DNA from: CAVPDA01 sp963702495
GTDB lineage: Bacteria > Pseudomonadota > Gammaproteobacteria > Burkholderiales > Rhodocyclaceae
Reading direction: 5' to 3'
Length of the DNA: 64,000 nt
Assembly: GCA_963702495.1 (NCBI GenBank)
Contig: CAVPDA010000014.1
Location: 124,001 to 188,000 of the forward strand
Shown: piece after piece, positions 19,052 through 28,743 of the stretch
Layout of the letters: the number at the start of each line of letters is the position of its first letter
How positions within the stretch are numbered: position 1 is the first letter of the stretch
Notes under the pieces: generated by a model
Database searches by the model: none
Told to the model about the DNA's origin: nothing
The model's input: only the letters and a program-made list of their open reading frames with translations
Made by a program: the position numbers and the translations under genes

Positions 19052-19861
19052 ATGCGCCCACTGCTGAGGCTGACGTACCGCACAGCCGCCCTGGCGCGGC
19101 TGATCCTGCTGATGTTCCTGGCGACGGCCTCAGCTTGTCTCGCGGCAGAGGTACCGTTCGTGGCGGCAGCGGCGGACCTCAAGTTCGCCCTGTCCGAGAT
19201 TGCCGAGGATTTTGCGAAGGAAACCGGGAGGCGGGTGAGGCTGAGCTTTGGTTCGTCCGGCAACTTCGCCCGCCAGATCACGCAGGGCGCACCGTTCGAG
19301 CTGTTTTTCTCGGCCGACGAACAGTACGCGCTGGGCCTCGTCGGGTCGGGCCAGGCGCTGGATCGTGGCGCGCTCTACGGCATCGGCCGCATCGTGCTCT
19401 ACGCGCCCCGCGGCTCGCCGCTCAAGCCGGACGCGCAGATGAAAGGCCTGGCTGCGGCAGCCGCTGCCGGTGTCGTCACGCGCTTCGCCATCGCCAATCC
19501 AGAGCATGCGCCCTATGGCCGCGCCGCGCGCGAGGCGCTGCGGCACGCCGGACTCTGGGATGTCCTGCAGAGCAGGCTGGTGCTGGGCGAAAACGCTTCC
19601 CAGGCGGCGCAGTTCGCCTCCAGCGGCGCGACCGGGGGCGGCATCATTCCCCTTTCCGTCGCGCTGGCGCCGGCGCTGGCAGCGGCCGGCAGCCATGCCC
19701 TGATCGCGCAAGACTGGCACCAGCCGCTGCGCCAGCGCGTGGTGCTGCTCAAGGGTGCCGGCGAGACGGCGCGGCGCTTCTACGATTACATGCAGCAGCC
19801 GCAGGCGCGCGCCGTCCTCACGCGCTACGGATTTGCGGTTCCTGCCGACGAGGCGCCGTGA
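19052..19861 (+). CDS. modA: Molybdate ABC transporter substrate-binding protein
   Basis: 269 residues from the ATG at 19052; a TTG three codons upstream is possible. A signal peptide covers about residues 1-32. Family blocks include VAAAADLKFALSEIAEDF, LSFGSSGNFARQI, PFELFFSADE, FAIANPEHAPYGRAA and the C-terminal GFAVP. It binds molybdate or tungstate in the periplasm and delivers it to ModBC. Its TGA overlaps the modB ATG by one base. The molybdenum cofactor is needed by NasA, encoded in the same window. Confidence 0.92.
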   Translation: MRPLLRLTYRTAALARLILLMFLATASACLAAEVPFVAAAADLKFALSEIAEDFAKETGRRVRLSFGSSGNFARQITQGAPFELFFSADEQYALGLVGSGQALDRGALYGIGRIVLYAPRGSPLKPDAQMKGLAAAAAAGVVTRFAIANPEHAPYGRAAREALRHAGLWDVLQSRLVLGENASQAAQFASSGATGGGIIPLSVALAPALAAAGSHALIAQDWHQPLRQRVVLLKGAGETARRFYDYMQQPQARAVLTRYGFAVPADEAP

Positions 19862-20529
19862 TGGATTGGGAAGCCCTGAGGCTTTCGCTGCGGCTCGGTG
19901 CCTGGACCACGGTGATCCTGATCCCGTCCGGCATTGTCCTGGCGCGGGTGCTTGCCTGGCGTCGATTTCGCGGCCGCGCGGCGGTGGAGGCGCTGGTGGC
20001 GCTGCCACTGGTGCTGCCGCCCACGGTGTTGGGCTACTATCTGCTGGTGGCCTTCGGCGGCGCCTCCGCCTTCGGACGCGGCTATCAGGCACTGTTCGGC
20101 GCACCTCTCGCCTTCTCGTTCGAGGGCCTGCTGCTCGCCTCCCTCGTCTTCAACCTGCCGTTCGCCATCCAGCCCATGCAGCGAGCCTTCGCCGGGATCG
20201 CGCCGGAACTGCGCGAAGCCGCCTGGTGTTCCGGATTGAGCAGGTGGCAGGCGTTTCGCCGCGTCGAGTTGCCCCTGGCCTTTCCCGGCGTGCTGTCGGC
20301 GGCGGTGCTGACCTTCGCCCATACGCTGGGCGAGTTCGGCGTGGTGCTGATGGTGGGCGGAAACCTGCCGGGCCAGACCAAGACCATCGCCATCGCCATC
20401 TACGATCGGGTACAGGCCTTCGACGATGCCGGCGCGGCGCTCATGTCGGCGACTCTGGTGCTGATTTCCTTTGCGGCAATCGTGGTCATCCACGGACTCA
20501 CCGGCCGCCGGAACCGCGTTCGTGTCTGA
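19861..20529 (+). CDS. modB: Molybdate ABC transporter permease
   Basis: 222 residues with five TM helices and the ABC-permease EAA loop (ELREAAWCSGLSRWQAFRRV, about 120-140). ALPLVLPPTVLGYYLL and HTLGEFGVVLMVGGN are typical ModB blocks. It is coupled to modA (start within the modA stop) and overlaps modC by 8 bases. Inner-membrane channel for molybdate. Confidence 0.92.
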   Translation: MDWEALRLSLRLGAWTTVILIPSGIVLARVLAWRRFRGRAAVEALVALPLVLPPTVLGYYLLVAFGGASAFGRGYQALFGAPLAFSFEGLLLASLVFNLPFAIQPMQRAFAGIAPELREAAWCSGLSRWQAFRRVELPLAFPGVLSAAVLTFAHTLGEFGVVLMVGGNLPGQTKTIAIAIYDRVQAFDDAGAALMSATLVLISFAAIVVIHGLTGRRNRVRV

Positions 20530-21634
20530 CGTGGCACGCGGCCTCGACCTGGCGGTGCAGCAGCGGGCGCCGATTGCCCTCGATGCCGCGCTGGAGTGCG
20601 CGCCCGGCGAACTGACGGCGCTGGTCGGGCCCTCGGGCAGCGGCAAGACCACGCTGCTGCGCGTGATCGCCGGCCTCGACCGTCCGCAGCAGGGCCATGT
20701 GCGCTGCGCCGGCCACACCTGGTTCGATGCCCGGGAGGGCATCGACCTCTCGCCCCAGCGCCGGCGCGTCGGACTGGTGTTCCAGAGCTACGCCCTGTTT
20801 CCCCATCTGTCCGCCCTCGACAACGTGGCGGCGGCGCTGAGCCACGTGCCGCCGGACCAGCGCGGCGAGCGGGCCTGCGCCTTGCTGGAGCAGGTACATC
20901 TTTCCGGGTTGGAAGGGCGACGCCCCGACGAGTTGTCCGGCGGCCAGCAGCAGCGCGTCGCCGTGGCCCGCGCCCTGGCGCGCGATCCGGCGGTGCTGCT
21001 GCTGGACGAGCCGTTTTCGGCGGTGGATCAGGTCACGCGCGGCAAGCTGCAGCGCGAACTGGCGCGGTTGCGCGAACGCCTGAGGATTCCCGTCGTGCTG
21101 GTGACCCACGATCTCGATGAGGCGCGGCTGCTGGCGGACCGCATCGTCATCATCCATCGCGGCACCACGCTGCAGAGCGGCACGCCGGACCAGGTGCTGC
21201 TGCGGCCCGGCAGCGGCGAGGTGGCGCGGCTGGTGGATCTGCCGAACGTGTTCGAGGGCACGGTGAGCGCGCTCGCGGCCGACGGCACGCTGCACCTGAG
21301 GTGGCGCGGCTATACGCTGGAGGTGCGCAGTGACGGCGTCTTCCGTCCCGGCGAACGGGTGGATTGGGTGGTGCCGTCGCGCTTCGTGATTCTGCACCGG
21401 CGCGACAAGCCCTCGCGCGGCGAGCACGAGAATCCGGTGGGCGGACTGTGTACGGAATGCACCATGCTCGGCGACAATGCACTGGTGAGCATCGATGTGG
21501 ACGGCGATGTTAACGCGTCGCTCGCGTTCAGCGTTCCCGCCCATGCGGCACGGCGCAATGGCTTGGCGCCGGGCGTAGAGGTCCGGGTGTCGCTGCTGGC
21601 GGAGGGCATCCACCTGATGCCCGGGAAGCGCTGA
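20522..21634 (+). CDS. modC: Molybdate ABC transporter ATPase
   Basis: 370 residues from a GTG at 20522 that overlaps the modB end. Walker A GPSGSGKTT at 36-44, signature LSGGQQQR near 139, Walker B LLLDEPFSAVD, switch His in THDLDEA. A C-terminal TOBE/Mop-like domain (about 240-370), characteristic of ModC, probably senses oxyanion. The frame extends upstream to 20471, but that part reads through modB coding sequence. Energises molybdate uptake; no ModE regulator was seen nearby. Confidence 0.9.
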   Translation: MSDVARGLDLAVQQRAPIALDAALECAPGELTALVGPSGSGKTTLLRVIAGLDRPQQGHVRCAGHTWFDAREGIDLSPQRRRVGLVFQSYALFPHLSALDNVAAALSHVPPDQRGERACALLEQVHLSGLEGRRPDELSGGQQQRVAVARALARDPAVLLLDEPFSAVDQVTRGKLQRELARLRERLRIPVVLVTHDLDEARLLADRIVIIHRGTTLQSGTPDQVLLRPGSGEVARLVDLPNVFEGTVSALAADGTLHLRWRGYTLEVRSDGVFRPGERVDWVVPSRFVILHRRDKPSRGEHENPVGGLCTECTMLGDNALVSIDVDGDVNASLAFSVPAHAARRNGLAPGVEVRVSLLAEGIHLMPGKR

Positions 21635-21716
21635 TTCCCGGGTCGTGCAATGGCCTCGGCCGGTGCGAAGAGCTGCGAATTGCAGCGATTGATCCGACAT
21701 TGGAGGGGAACGATCC

Positions 21717-22310
21717 ATGAAACTCTACGATCTGGAACTTTCGGGCAACGCCTACCGCATTCGCCTCATGCTCGCGCTGCTGGGCCTCAAGGCGGAGTTG
21801 CATAGCGTCAACCTGATGCAGGGCGAGCAGCGCCAGGAGTGGTTCCTCAAGCTCAACCCGCGCGGCCAGGTGCCGGTGCTGGACGACGACGGCACCGTAA
21901 TCTGGGATTCGCTGGCGATCCTGGTCTATCTGGCGCGCAAGTACGGCGGTGAGCGCTGGCTGCCGAGCGAAGCGAAAGACCTGGCAGAGGTCATGCAATG
22001 GCTGGCGCTGATGGAGAACGAGACCCTCTACGGCCTGGGCAAGGCCCGGGTGATCGTCAAGTTCAAGTTCCCCGGGTCCCTGGAGGAAGCGCAGACCCTG
22101 GGTCGTCGCGGACTGAACGTGTTGGAGGGGCGCCTGTCGAATCACGACTGGCTGGCGTTGGATCGCTTCACGATCGCCGACGTTGGCTGCTTTCCGTACG
22201 TCGCCCTGGCGCCGGAAGGAGAGATTTCCCTCGACCCTTATCCCGCCGTGCGCAAGTGGGTCGAACGCGTGAAGAAGCAACCGGGCTTCGTGTCGATGCC
22301 CGGTATTTGA
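21717..22310 (+). CDS. Glutathione S-transferase family protein
   Basis: 197 residues. An N-terminal thioredoxin-like domain (about 1-80) with LSGNAYRIRLMLALLG, LNPRGQVPVLDDDG and the WDSLAILVYLA block is followed by an all-helical GST C-terminal domain. GGGGAA upstream of the ATG is a suitable ribosome site. No substrate can be assigned; Ser/Asn near position 10 would be the catalytic candidates. It is not obviously in an operon with the genes on either side. Confidence 0.85.
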   Translation: MKLYDLELSGNAYRIRLMLALLGLKAELHSVNLMQGEQRQEWFLKLNPRGQVPVLDDDGTVIWDSLAILVYLARKYGGERWLPSEAKDLAEVMQWLALMENETLYGLGKARVIVKFKFPGSLEEAQTLGRRGLNVLEGRLSNHDWLALDRFTIADVGCFPYVALAPEGEISLDPYPAVRKWVERVKKQPGFVSMPGI

Positions 22311-22386
22311 AACCCGGTTTCGATATCCGCGTGTCCACCCGGGGCGCGGATCGGCGAGACAACGCCCATAGGGTGCAAATCAAATC

Positions 22387-22782
22387 ATGTCCGAATCCGC
22401 CACCATCCTGTTCGCCCACGGCGCCCGCAACCCCGAATGGCGCAAGCCGCTGGAAGCGATCCGCGATGCGATGATCGTCGCCGAACCCGGTCGCCGCGTC
22501 GAAGTCGCCTATCTGGAGTTCCTGACGCCGCCGCTGCCGGACGCGATCGATACCGTCGCCAGCGAGGGCTACCGCGAACTGATCATCGTGCCGATTTTCA
22601 TGGCGCAGAGCGGCCATACCAAGCGCGACCTTCCCGCATTGCTGGCGGCGGCCTGGGGGCGCCATCCCCAACTCGACATCAAACTGGCGGTTCCGATCGG
22701 CGAGGCCCCCGACGTGGTGAGCGCCATCGCGCGCTATGCCCTTCAGCCGACGCTTGTGATGGGCGAAGCCATTCCAGGCTGA
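22387..22782 (+). CDS. CbiX-like single-domain chelatase
   Basis: 131 residues, the length of the short CbiX form. It has the N-terminal LFAHGARNPEWRKP with His10 and the VPIFMAQSGHTKRDLP block with a second histidine near 77, the two metal-handling histidines of sirohydrochlorin/cobalto-chelatases. It could insert Fe into sirohydrochlorin to make sirohaem, which the NirB enzyme in this window needs, but no other sirohaem gene is adjacent, so that link is inference. Confidence 0.82.
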   Translation: MSESATILFAHGARNPEWRKPLEAIRDAMIVAEPGRRVEVAYLEFLTPPLPDAIDTVASEGYRELIIVPIFMAQSGHTKRDLPALLAAAWGRHPQLDIKLAVPIGEAPDVVSAIARYALQPTLVMGEAIPG

Positions 22783-22876
22783 GCGTTCAGTTCTGCGCAA
22801 GCGAGCGCTTACCTAGCGTCCCGCCGAAACGCGCATGCGGCTCTTGAAACGGGCGGCGTGGGCCCATTGTGGGTTG

Positions 22877-22898
22877 TATATTAGTATCGGCTAATATA
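22877..22898. promoter_or_regulatory. AT-rich palindromic operator before RND adaptor/SQR genes
   Basis: TATATTAG at 22877-22884 and its exact complement CTAATATA at 22891-22898 flank TATCGG. It ends 12 bases before the ATG at 22910, so a bound protein would block the promoter. AT-rich palindromes of this kind are used by ArsR-family sulfide/persulfide repressors (BigR/SqrR type). A half-site TCTAATAT occurs just before the RND permease ATG at 25391. No regulator gene lies in the window. Confidence 0.6.
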
Positions 22899-22909
22899 TA
22901 CTTGTTGCC

Positions 22910-23956
22910 ATGCGATCAATACTCTCCCCGTTGGTGGTCCTTTCGTCGGCCCTGTGGGCGTCACTGGCTTTGGCTCAGACCCCGGGTCTGGCGACGGCGA
23001 CAGTCGAATACCGCGAGATCGAACTCACCTATCCGGCCGAGGCCGTGGTGGAGGCGGTCAAGCAGGCCACCGTCGCCGCCCAGGTGCAGGGTCGGGTGAT
23101 GGAGGTGCGCGCCGACGCCGGCGACCGCGTCAAGCAGGGCGACCTGCTGATGCGCATCGACGAGCGCGAGGCGGCGCAGGGGGTGGCCGGCGCCGACGCC
23201 GGCGTGGCCCAGGCCGAGGCGAATTTGGCCAACGCCAAGGCGACCCATGAGCGCACCCGCAACCTCTTCGCCCAGAAGTTCGTCAGTCAGGCCGCGCTGG
23301 ATCAGGCGGAATCGGCGTGGCGGGCGGCGGAGGCCCAATTGAAGGTCACCCAGGCCGGGCGCGGCCAGGCCGGCACGGCGAAGAGTTTCACCACCATCAC
23401 TTCGCCCTTGACTGGGGTCGTTGCGCAGCGCCACACGGAAAAGGGCGAGATGGCCGCGCCGGGCAAGACGCTGTTCACCATATTCGAACCGGGTGATCTG
23501 CGCGTGGTGGCGAGCGTTCCCCAGTACAAGCTGGCGGAGGTGAAGCAGACTCTGCGCGCCAAGGTGGAGTTTCCCGAGTCCAGGCGCTGGGTCGATGCTG
23601 CCTCGGTCACGGTGTTGCCGACCGTGGATGCCCGCACCCACACGGTCCGGGTGCGGGTTAACCTGCCCGACAACGTCGCCGGAGTGGTGCCGGGAATGTT
23701 CGCCCGCGCCCATTTCGTCACCGGCCGGGCGAAAAAGCTGCTGGTGCCGGCGCAGTCGGTGCTGCACCGCGGCGAAGTGACCGCCGTCTATGTCGTCGAC
23801 GCGCAGGGCCTGCCGCAGTTGCGCCAGGTGCGCCTGGGCGAGCCGGTGGCGGACGCAGCGGTGGAAGTCCTGGCCGGCGCCACGGCCGGTGAAAGGGTCG
23901 CCCTCGACCCGGTGAAAGCCGGAATTTCCCTCAAGCAAACAGCCGCGAAGCGCTAA
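22910..23956 (+). CDS. RND efflux periplasmic adaptor subunit
   Basis: 348-residue membrane-fusion protein with a Sec signal peptide (about 1-22). Barrel-sandwich halves surround a helical hairpin (about 75-140, Ala-rich), with GRVMEVRADAGDRVKQGDLL and SPLTGVVAQRHTEKGEMAAPG as the two lipoyl-like halves, then beta-barrel and membrane-proximal domains. It partners the RND permease encoded at 25391. The SQR gene lies between them, and a terminator follows SQR, so adaptor and permease may be separately transcribed. Substrate unknown. Confidence 0.88.
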   Translation: MRSILSPLVVLSSALWASLALAQTPGLATATVEYREIELTYPAEAVVEAVKQATVAAQVQGRVMEVRADAGDRVKQGDLLMRIDEREAAQGVAGADAGVAQAEANLANAKATHERTRNLFAQKFVSQAALDQAESAWRAAEAQLKVTQAGRGQAGTAKSFTTITSPLTGVVAQRHTEKGEMAAPGKTLFTIFEPGDLRVVASVPQYKLAEVKQTLRAKVEFPESRRWVDAASVTVLPTVDARTHTVRVRVNLPDNVAGVVPGMFARAHFVTGRAKKLLVPAQSVLHRGEVTAVYVVDAQGLPQLRQVRLGEPVADAAVEVLAGATAGERVALDPVKAGISLKQTAAKR

Positions 23957-24024
23957 AATATCGACTCGAAAAACAAGACCGGATTCCGGCTTCGCGGCTC
24001 TTTATTGCAACCAAGGAGGGAAAC

Positions 24025-25299
24025 GTGGCACACATCGTTATTATGGGAGCAGGCATCGGTGGCATGCCGATGGCCTACGAAATGCGGGAAGGCGCCCGCC
24101 CGCAGGACAAGGTCACCGTCGTTTCGAGCGACCCGAAGTTCCACTTCGTGCCGTCCAACCCGTGGCTTGCCGTGAATTGGCGCAAGCGCGACGACATCGA
24201 GATCGACATCGGGCCCGCCCTGGCGCGCAAGAAGATCGACTTCATCGCGGCAACGGTCAAGCGTGTGCACCCGGAAGGGAACCAGATCGAGCTGGCCGAC
24301 GGCAGAATGGTCGACTACGACTTTCTCATCATCGCTACCGGACCGAAGTTGGCATTCGAGGAAGTGGAGGGGCTCGGACCCAACGGCCATACGCAGTCGG
24401 TGTGCCATGTCGACCACGCCGTGAAGGCTGCCAAGGTATGGGACGAGTTCGTCAAGGATCCCGGCCATATCGTGGTCGGCGCCGTGCAGATGGCATCCTG
24501 CTTCGGTCCCGCCTACGAGTTCGCCATGATCATGGACACCGACCTGCGCCGGCGCAAGATCCGCGACAAGGTGCCGATGACCTTCGTCACCGCCGAGCCC
24601 TATGTCGGGCACCTCGGCCTCGGCGGCGTGGGCGACTCCAAGGGCCTGCTGGAATCGGCGATGCGCGACCGCCACATCAAGTGGATCTGCAACGCCAAGG
24701 TCACCAAGGTCGAGGCCGGCAAGATGTACGTCACCGAGCACGACGAGGACGGCAAGCCGAAGAAGGAGCACGAACTCGCGTTCAAGTACTCCATGATGCT
24801 TCCGGCATTCAAGGGCGTGGATGCGGTATTCGGCATCGAGGGGCTGACGAATCCGCGCGGCTTCATCCTGATCGACGAGTACCAGCGCAACCCGAAGTTC
24901 AAGAACATCTACTCGGTGGGCGTGTGCGTGGCGATCCCGCCGGTGGAAGTGAGCCCGGTGCCCACCGGTGCGCCCAAGACCGGCTACATGATCGAGTCCA
25001 TGGTGACCGCCACGGCCCACAACGTCCGCGCCGTGCTCGATGGCAAGGAACCGGTGGAGAAGGCGACGTGGAACGCGGTGTGTCTGGCGGACTTCGGTGA
25101 TTCCGGCGCCGCCTTCGTGGCGCTGCCGCAGATACCGCCGCGCAACGTGAACTGGTTTTCCGAAGGCAAGTGGGTGCACCTGGCCAAGATTGCCTACGAG
25201 AAGTACTTCATGTCAAAGATGAAGCGCGGCACCTCCGAGCCGATATACGAGAAGATCGTCATGAATGCACTTGGCATCATGAAGCTGAAGGGCAAGTAG
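24025..25299 (+). CDS. sqr: Sulfide:quinone oxidoreductase-family flavoprotein
   Basis: 424 residues. N-terminal FAD site GAGIGGMPMAYEMRE at 8-22, then the FVPSNPWLAV block and TGPKL typical of SQR and flavocytochrome c sulfide dehydrogenase. Cysteines lie at 127, 159, 222 and 301. Cys127, Cys159 and a third downstream Cys match the catalytic pattern of SQR, where two cysteines carry the sulfur bridge. An amphipathic C-terminal helix (about 395-420) would seat it on the membrane. Expected role: oxidising sulfide to polysulfide and reducing quinone. A good ribosome site (AAGGAGGG) precedes the ATG. An NDH-2-like enzyme is unlikely given the cysteines. Confidence 0.84.
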   Translation: MAHIVIMGAGIGGMPMAYEMREGARPQDKVTVVSSDPKFHFVPSNPWLAVNWRKRDDIEIDIGPALARKKIDFIAATVKRVHPEGNQIELADGRMVDYDFLIIATGPKLAFEEVEGLGPNGHTQSVCHVDHAVKAAKVWDEFVKDPGHIVVGAVQMASCFGPAYEFAMIMDTDLRRRKIRDKVPMTFVTAEPYVGHLGLGGVGDSKGLLESAMRDRHIKWICNAKVTKVEAGKMYVTEHDEDGKPKKEHELAFKYSMMLPAFKGVDAVFGIEGLTNPRGFILIDEYQRNPKFKNIYSVGVCVAIPPVEVSPVPTGAPKTGYMIESMVTATAHNVRAVLDGKEPVEKATWNAVCLADFGDSGAAFVALPQIPPRNVNWFSEGKWVHLAKIAYEKYFMSKMKRGTSEPIYEKIVMNALGIMKLKGK

Positions 25300-25313
25300 G
25301 CGCAGGTCCGTGG

Positions 25314-25361
25314 CCGCAAAGGCCGCCGGGGCGCGAGCGACCGGCGTTCTTTGCGGTTTTT
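25314..25361 (+). terminator. Rho-independent terminator after sqr
   Basis: CCGCAAAG at 25314-25321 pairs with CTTTGCGG at 25349-25356, with inner pairing CCGCCGG/CCGGCG, followed by TTTTT at 25357-25361. It sits between sqr and the RND permease ATG at 25391, so the permease needs its own promoter or read-through. Confidence 0.8.
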
Positions 25362-25390
25362 GTTGTTCATGAATATCAGCATGTTCTAAT

Positions 25391-28300
25391 ATGGGAATCT
25401 CGGGAAGAATCGCGGCAGCCTTTCAGCGTTCGCAGATGACGCCGCTGATCGCGCTGCTGGCTTTCCTGCTCGGCCTGTTCGCCGTGCTCGTCACGCCGCG
25501 CGAAGAGGAGCCGCAGATCAACGTCACCATGGCCAACGTGTTCGTGCCGTTTCCCGGCGCCTCGGCCAAGGACGTGGAGAATCTCGTGGCGCGGCCCGCC
25601 GAGCAGGTGCTGTCGCGCATCTCCAAGATCGAACACGTCTATTCCGTGTCGCGGCCGGGCATGGCCGTCATCACCGTGCAGTACGAGGTGGGCGAGGATC
25701 CGATCCAGGCGCTGGTGCGGCTCTACGACACGGTCAACTCGAACCGGGATTTTCTGTCCCCCAATCTGGGCGTGGGCGAGCCGATCATCAAGCCCAAGGG
25801 CATCGACGACGTGCCGATCGTCACGCTGGCGCTGTGGACTGCCGATCCGGAGCGCAGCGGCTTCGAGCTGCAGCAGGTCGCGCGCGCGGTGGAGATCGAA
25901 CTCAAGCGCATCAAGGGCACGCGCGACGTCACCACCAACGGCGGGCCCGGCCATGTGATCCGCGTCATCATGGACACCGACCGCATGAATGCCTTCGGCG
26001 TCACGGCGCAGGACATCGTCGCCGCGCTGCAGGTCTCGAACGCTTCGCAGCCGGGCGGCAGCCTGGTGTCGGGCAACCGGGAGATCCTGGTGCAGACCGG
26101 CACCTACATCGAGACCGCGGAAGACGTGAAGAAGCTGGTGGTCGGCGTGGCCGAAGACAAGCCGGTTTTCATGTCGGACGTCTCCCGCATCGTCGACGGT
26201 CCGGACCAGCCCAGCCAGTACGTCTGGTTCGGCACCGGAGCCGGCTACGACGCGGGTGCGCTCAAGGGCGACAAGGCGGTCGGCGAGGATGTCTCGGGCG
26301 AGTTCCCGGCGGTGACGCTCTCCATCTCCAAGAAGCCCGGTGTCAACGCGGCGGACGTGGCCGAAGCCGTGATCGCCCGCGCCAACAGCCTGAAGGGCAC
26401 GGTGATCCCGGCCGGGGTCGAATTCAGCGTCACCCGCAACTACGGCGCCACCGCCACCGACAAGGCGCAGAAGCTGATCGGCAAGCTCGTCTTCGCCACC
26501 GCCTTCGTCGTGCTGCTGGTGCTGCTTGCGCTGGGCCGGCGCGAGGCGGTGATCGTCGGCGTGGCGGTGACGCTCACCCTGGCGGCGACGCTGTTCGCCT
26601 CCTGGGCATGGGGCTTCACCCTCAACCGCGTCTCGCTGTTCGCCCTCATCTTTTCCATCGGCATTCTGGTGGACGATGCCATCGTCGTAGTCGAGAACAT
26701 CCACCGCTGGCAGGCGCTGGAGCCGGAGCGGCCGCTGTGGGAGATCATTCCCCGCGCCGTGGACGAGGTGGGCGGTCCCACCATCCTGGCCACCCTCACG
26801 GTGATCGCGGCGCTGCTGCCGATGGCCTTCGTCACGGGTCTCATGGGCCCCTACATGAGCCCGATCCCGATCAACGCGTCGATGGGGATGGCGATCTCGC
26901 TCGCCATCGCCTTCGTCATCACGCCGTGGCTGTCGCTGGTGATGATGGGCCGCCACCACGCCGGCGGCACGGCCCACGAGTCGGACAAGCTGACCCAGCG
27001 CCTGCAGCAGTGGGCGCAGCGTCTCATTTCGCCTTTCATCGACGAGCGGACGGGCAAGCGCGCGCGGCGCATCCTGTGGCTCGCCATCCTGGCCGCGATC
27101 CTGGCCTCGGTGTCGCTGGCCGGCTTCAAGCTGGTGGTGCTGAAGATGCTGCCCTTCGACAACAAGAGCGAGTTCCAGATCGTGCTCGACATGCCGGTGG
27201 GCACGCCGCTGGAGGAGACGGCCAAAGTGCTGCGCGAGATCAGCGCCTACGTCGCCACCGTGCCGGAGGTGACCGATTACCAGGCGTACGCCGGCACCGC
27301 GGCGCCCATCAATTTCAACGGCCTGGTGCGGCAGTATTACCTGCGCGCGTCGCCGGAACTGGGCGACATCCAGGTCAATCTGGTGGACAAGCACCAGCGC
27401 GACCGCAAGAGCCACGAAATCGCCGCCGGGGTGCGCGATGGCGTCACCCGCATCGCGCAGAAGCACGGCGGCAATGCCAAGGTGGTGGAAGTGCCGCCGG
27501 GGCCGCCGGTGCTCTCGCCGATCGTTGCGGAAATCTACGGCCCGGACTACCCCGGCCAGCAGGCGGTGGCCAAGACGGTGGCGGAAAAGTTCCGTGCCAC
27601 CGACGACATCATCAGCGTCGACGATTCGGTGGACGAGGCGGCGCCCAAGATCCTGCTGCGCGTCAACCAGAGCAAGGCGGCCCTGCTGGGCGTGGCGCAG
27701 AAGGACATCGTCGATGTGGTGCGGCTCGGTCTGGCCGGCGAGAACGTGACGCCGGCCCATACCGGCGAAAGCAAGTACGAGGTGCCGGTGCGCGTGACCC
27801 TGCCCGCCGAGAAGCAAAGCTCCCTCGACCAGTTGCTGAAGATGCGGGTGCGCGCCCGGGACGGTCATCTGATCCAGATCTCGGAACTGGTGGAGGCGCG
27901 CGACGTGCAGCGCGAGCAGGTGATCTACCACAAGGATCTGCTGCCGGTGGTGTATGTCGTCGGCGACATGGGCGGCCACATTGATTCGCCGCTCTACGGC
28001 ATGTTCGACATCCGCTCCCGGGTCAGGGACATGGCCTTGGAGCAGGGCGGGACGCTGGGCGAATACTTCATCCGCCAGCCCCGGGATCCCTATGCCGGCT
28101 ATTCCCTCAAGTGGGACGGCGAGTGGCAGGTGACCTACGAGACCTTCCGCGACATGGGCATCGCCTATGCCGTCGGTCTGCTCCTGATCTACCTGCTGGT
28201 GGTGGCCCAGTTCAAGAGCTATCTGGTGCCGCTCATCATCATGGCGCCGATCCCGCTCACCGTCATCGGCGTGATGCCCGGCCATGCGCTGCTCGGCGCC

Positions 28301-28642
28301 CAGTTCACCGCGACGTCGATGATCGGCATGATCGCGCTCGCCGGCATCATCGTGCGCAACTCCATCCTGCTCGTGGACTTCATCAACGCCCAGGTGGCCA
28401 CCGGCATGCCCTTCGCCCAGGCGGTGGTGGAATCGGCGGCGATCCGCGCCAAACCGATCGCGCTGACCGGCCTGGCCGCCATGCTCGGCGCCCTTTTCAT
28501 CCTCGACGACCCGATCTTCCAGGGGCTTGCGATCAGCTTGATTTTTGGCATATTCGTGTCTACCTTGCTGACGCTGGTGGTGATTCCGGTGCTCTACTAC
28601 GCCGCCATGCGCGGGCGCATGGCGGTGCCGAGCGAGCGCTAA
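25391..28642 (+). CDS. RND-type efflux permease (AcrB/AcrF family)
   Basis: 1083 residues, the usual length for HAE-type RND pumps. TM1 is at about 17-37, followed by a large periplasmic domain, a central TM block with the Asp-Asp motif of TM4 (SIGILVDDAIVVVENIH, about 420-436), a second periplasmic loop, and a C-terminal TM block (VVAQFKSYLVPL and GIIVRNSILLVDFIN). The paired aspartates indicate proton-driven drug or organic-compound export rather than metal-specific CusA, whose methionine ladder was not seen. It works with the adaptor at 22910; no outer-membrane factor gene is adjacent. Confidence 0.9.
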   Translation: MGISGRIAAAFQRSQMTPLIALLAFLLGLFAVLVTPREEEPQINVTMANVFVPFPGASAKDVENLVARPAEQVLSRISKIEHVYSVSRPGMAVITVQYEVGEDPIQALVRLYDTVNSNRDFLSPNLGVGEPIIKPKGIDDVPIVTLALWTADPERSGFELQQVARAVEIELKRIKGTRDVTTNGGPGHVIRVIMDTDRMNAFGVTAQDIVAALQVSNASQPGGSLVSGNREILVQTGTYIETAEDVKKLVVGVAEDKPVFMSDVSRIVDGPDQPSQYVWFGTGAGYDAGALKGDKAVGEDVSGEFPAVTLSISKKPGVNAADVAEAVIARANSLKGTVIPAGVEFSVTRNYGATATDKAQKLIGKLVFATAFVVLLVLLALGRREAVIVGVAVTLTLAATLFASWAWGFTLNRVSLFALIFSIGILVDDAIVVVENIHRWQALEPERPLWEIIPRAVDEVGGPTILATLTVIAALLPMAFVTGLMGPYMSPIPINASMGMAISLAIAFVITPWLSLVMMGRHHAGGTAHESDKLTQRLQQWAQRLISPFIDERTGKRARRILWLAILAAILASVSLAGFKLVVLKMLPFDNKSEFQIVLDMPVGTPLEETAKVLREISAYVATVPEVTDYQAYAGTAAPINFNGLVRQYYLRASPELGDIQVNLVDKHQRDRKSHEIAAGVRDGVTRIAQKHGGNAKVVEVPPGPPVLSPIVAEIYGPDYPGQQAVAKTVAEKFRATDDIISVDDSVDEAAPKILLRVNQSKAALLGVAQKDIVDVVRLGLAGENVTPAHTGESKYEVPVRVTLPAEKQSSLDQLLKMRVRARDGHLIQISELVEARDVQREQVIYHKDLLPVVYVVGDMGGHIDSPLYGMFDIRSRVRDMALEQGGTLGEYFIRQPRDPYAGYSLKWDGEWQVTYETFRDMGIAYAVGLLLIYLLVVAQFKSYLVPLIIMAPIPLTVIGVMPGHALLGAQFTATSMIGMIALAGIIVRNSILLVDFINAQVATGMPFAQAVVESAAIRAKPIALTGLAAMLGALFILDDPIFQGLAISLIFGIFVSTLLTLVVIPVLYYAAMRGRMAVPSER

Positions 28643-28743
28643 GCGAGATCCTCTTGCACCGATCCCGCCCCCAGGCATGAGCCCGATTCCCATGAGACTG
28701 TCCTGACCACACGATTTCGACCACACTACCTCGGAGAATCGCA

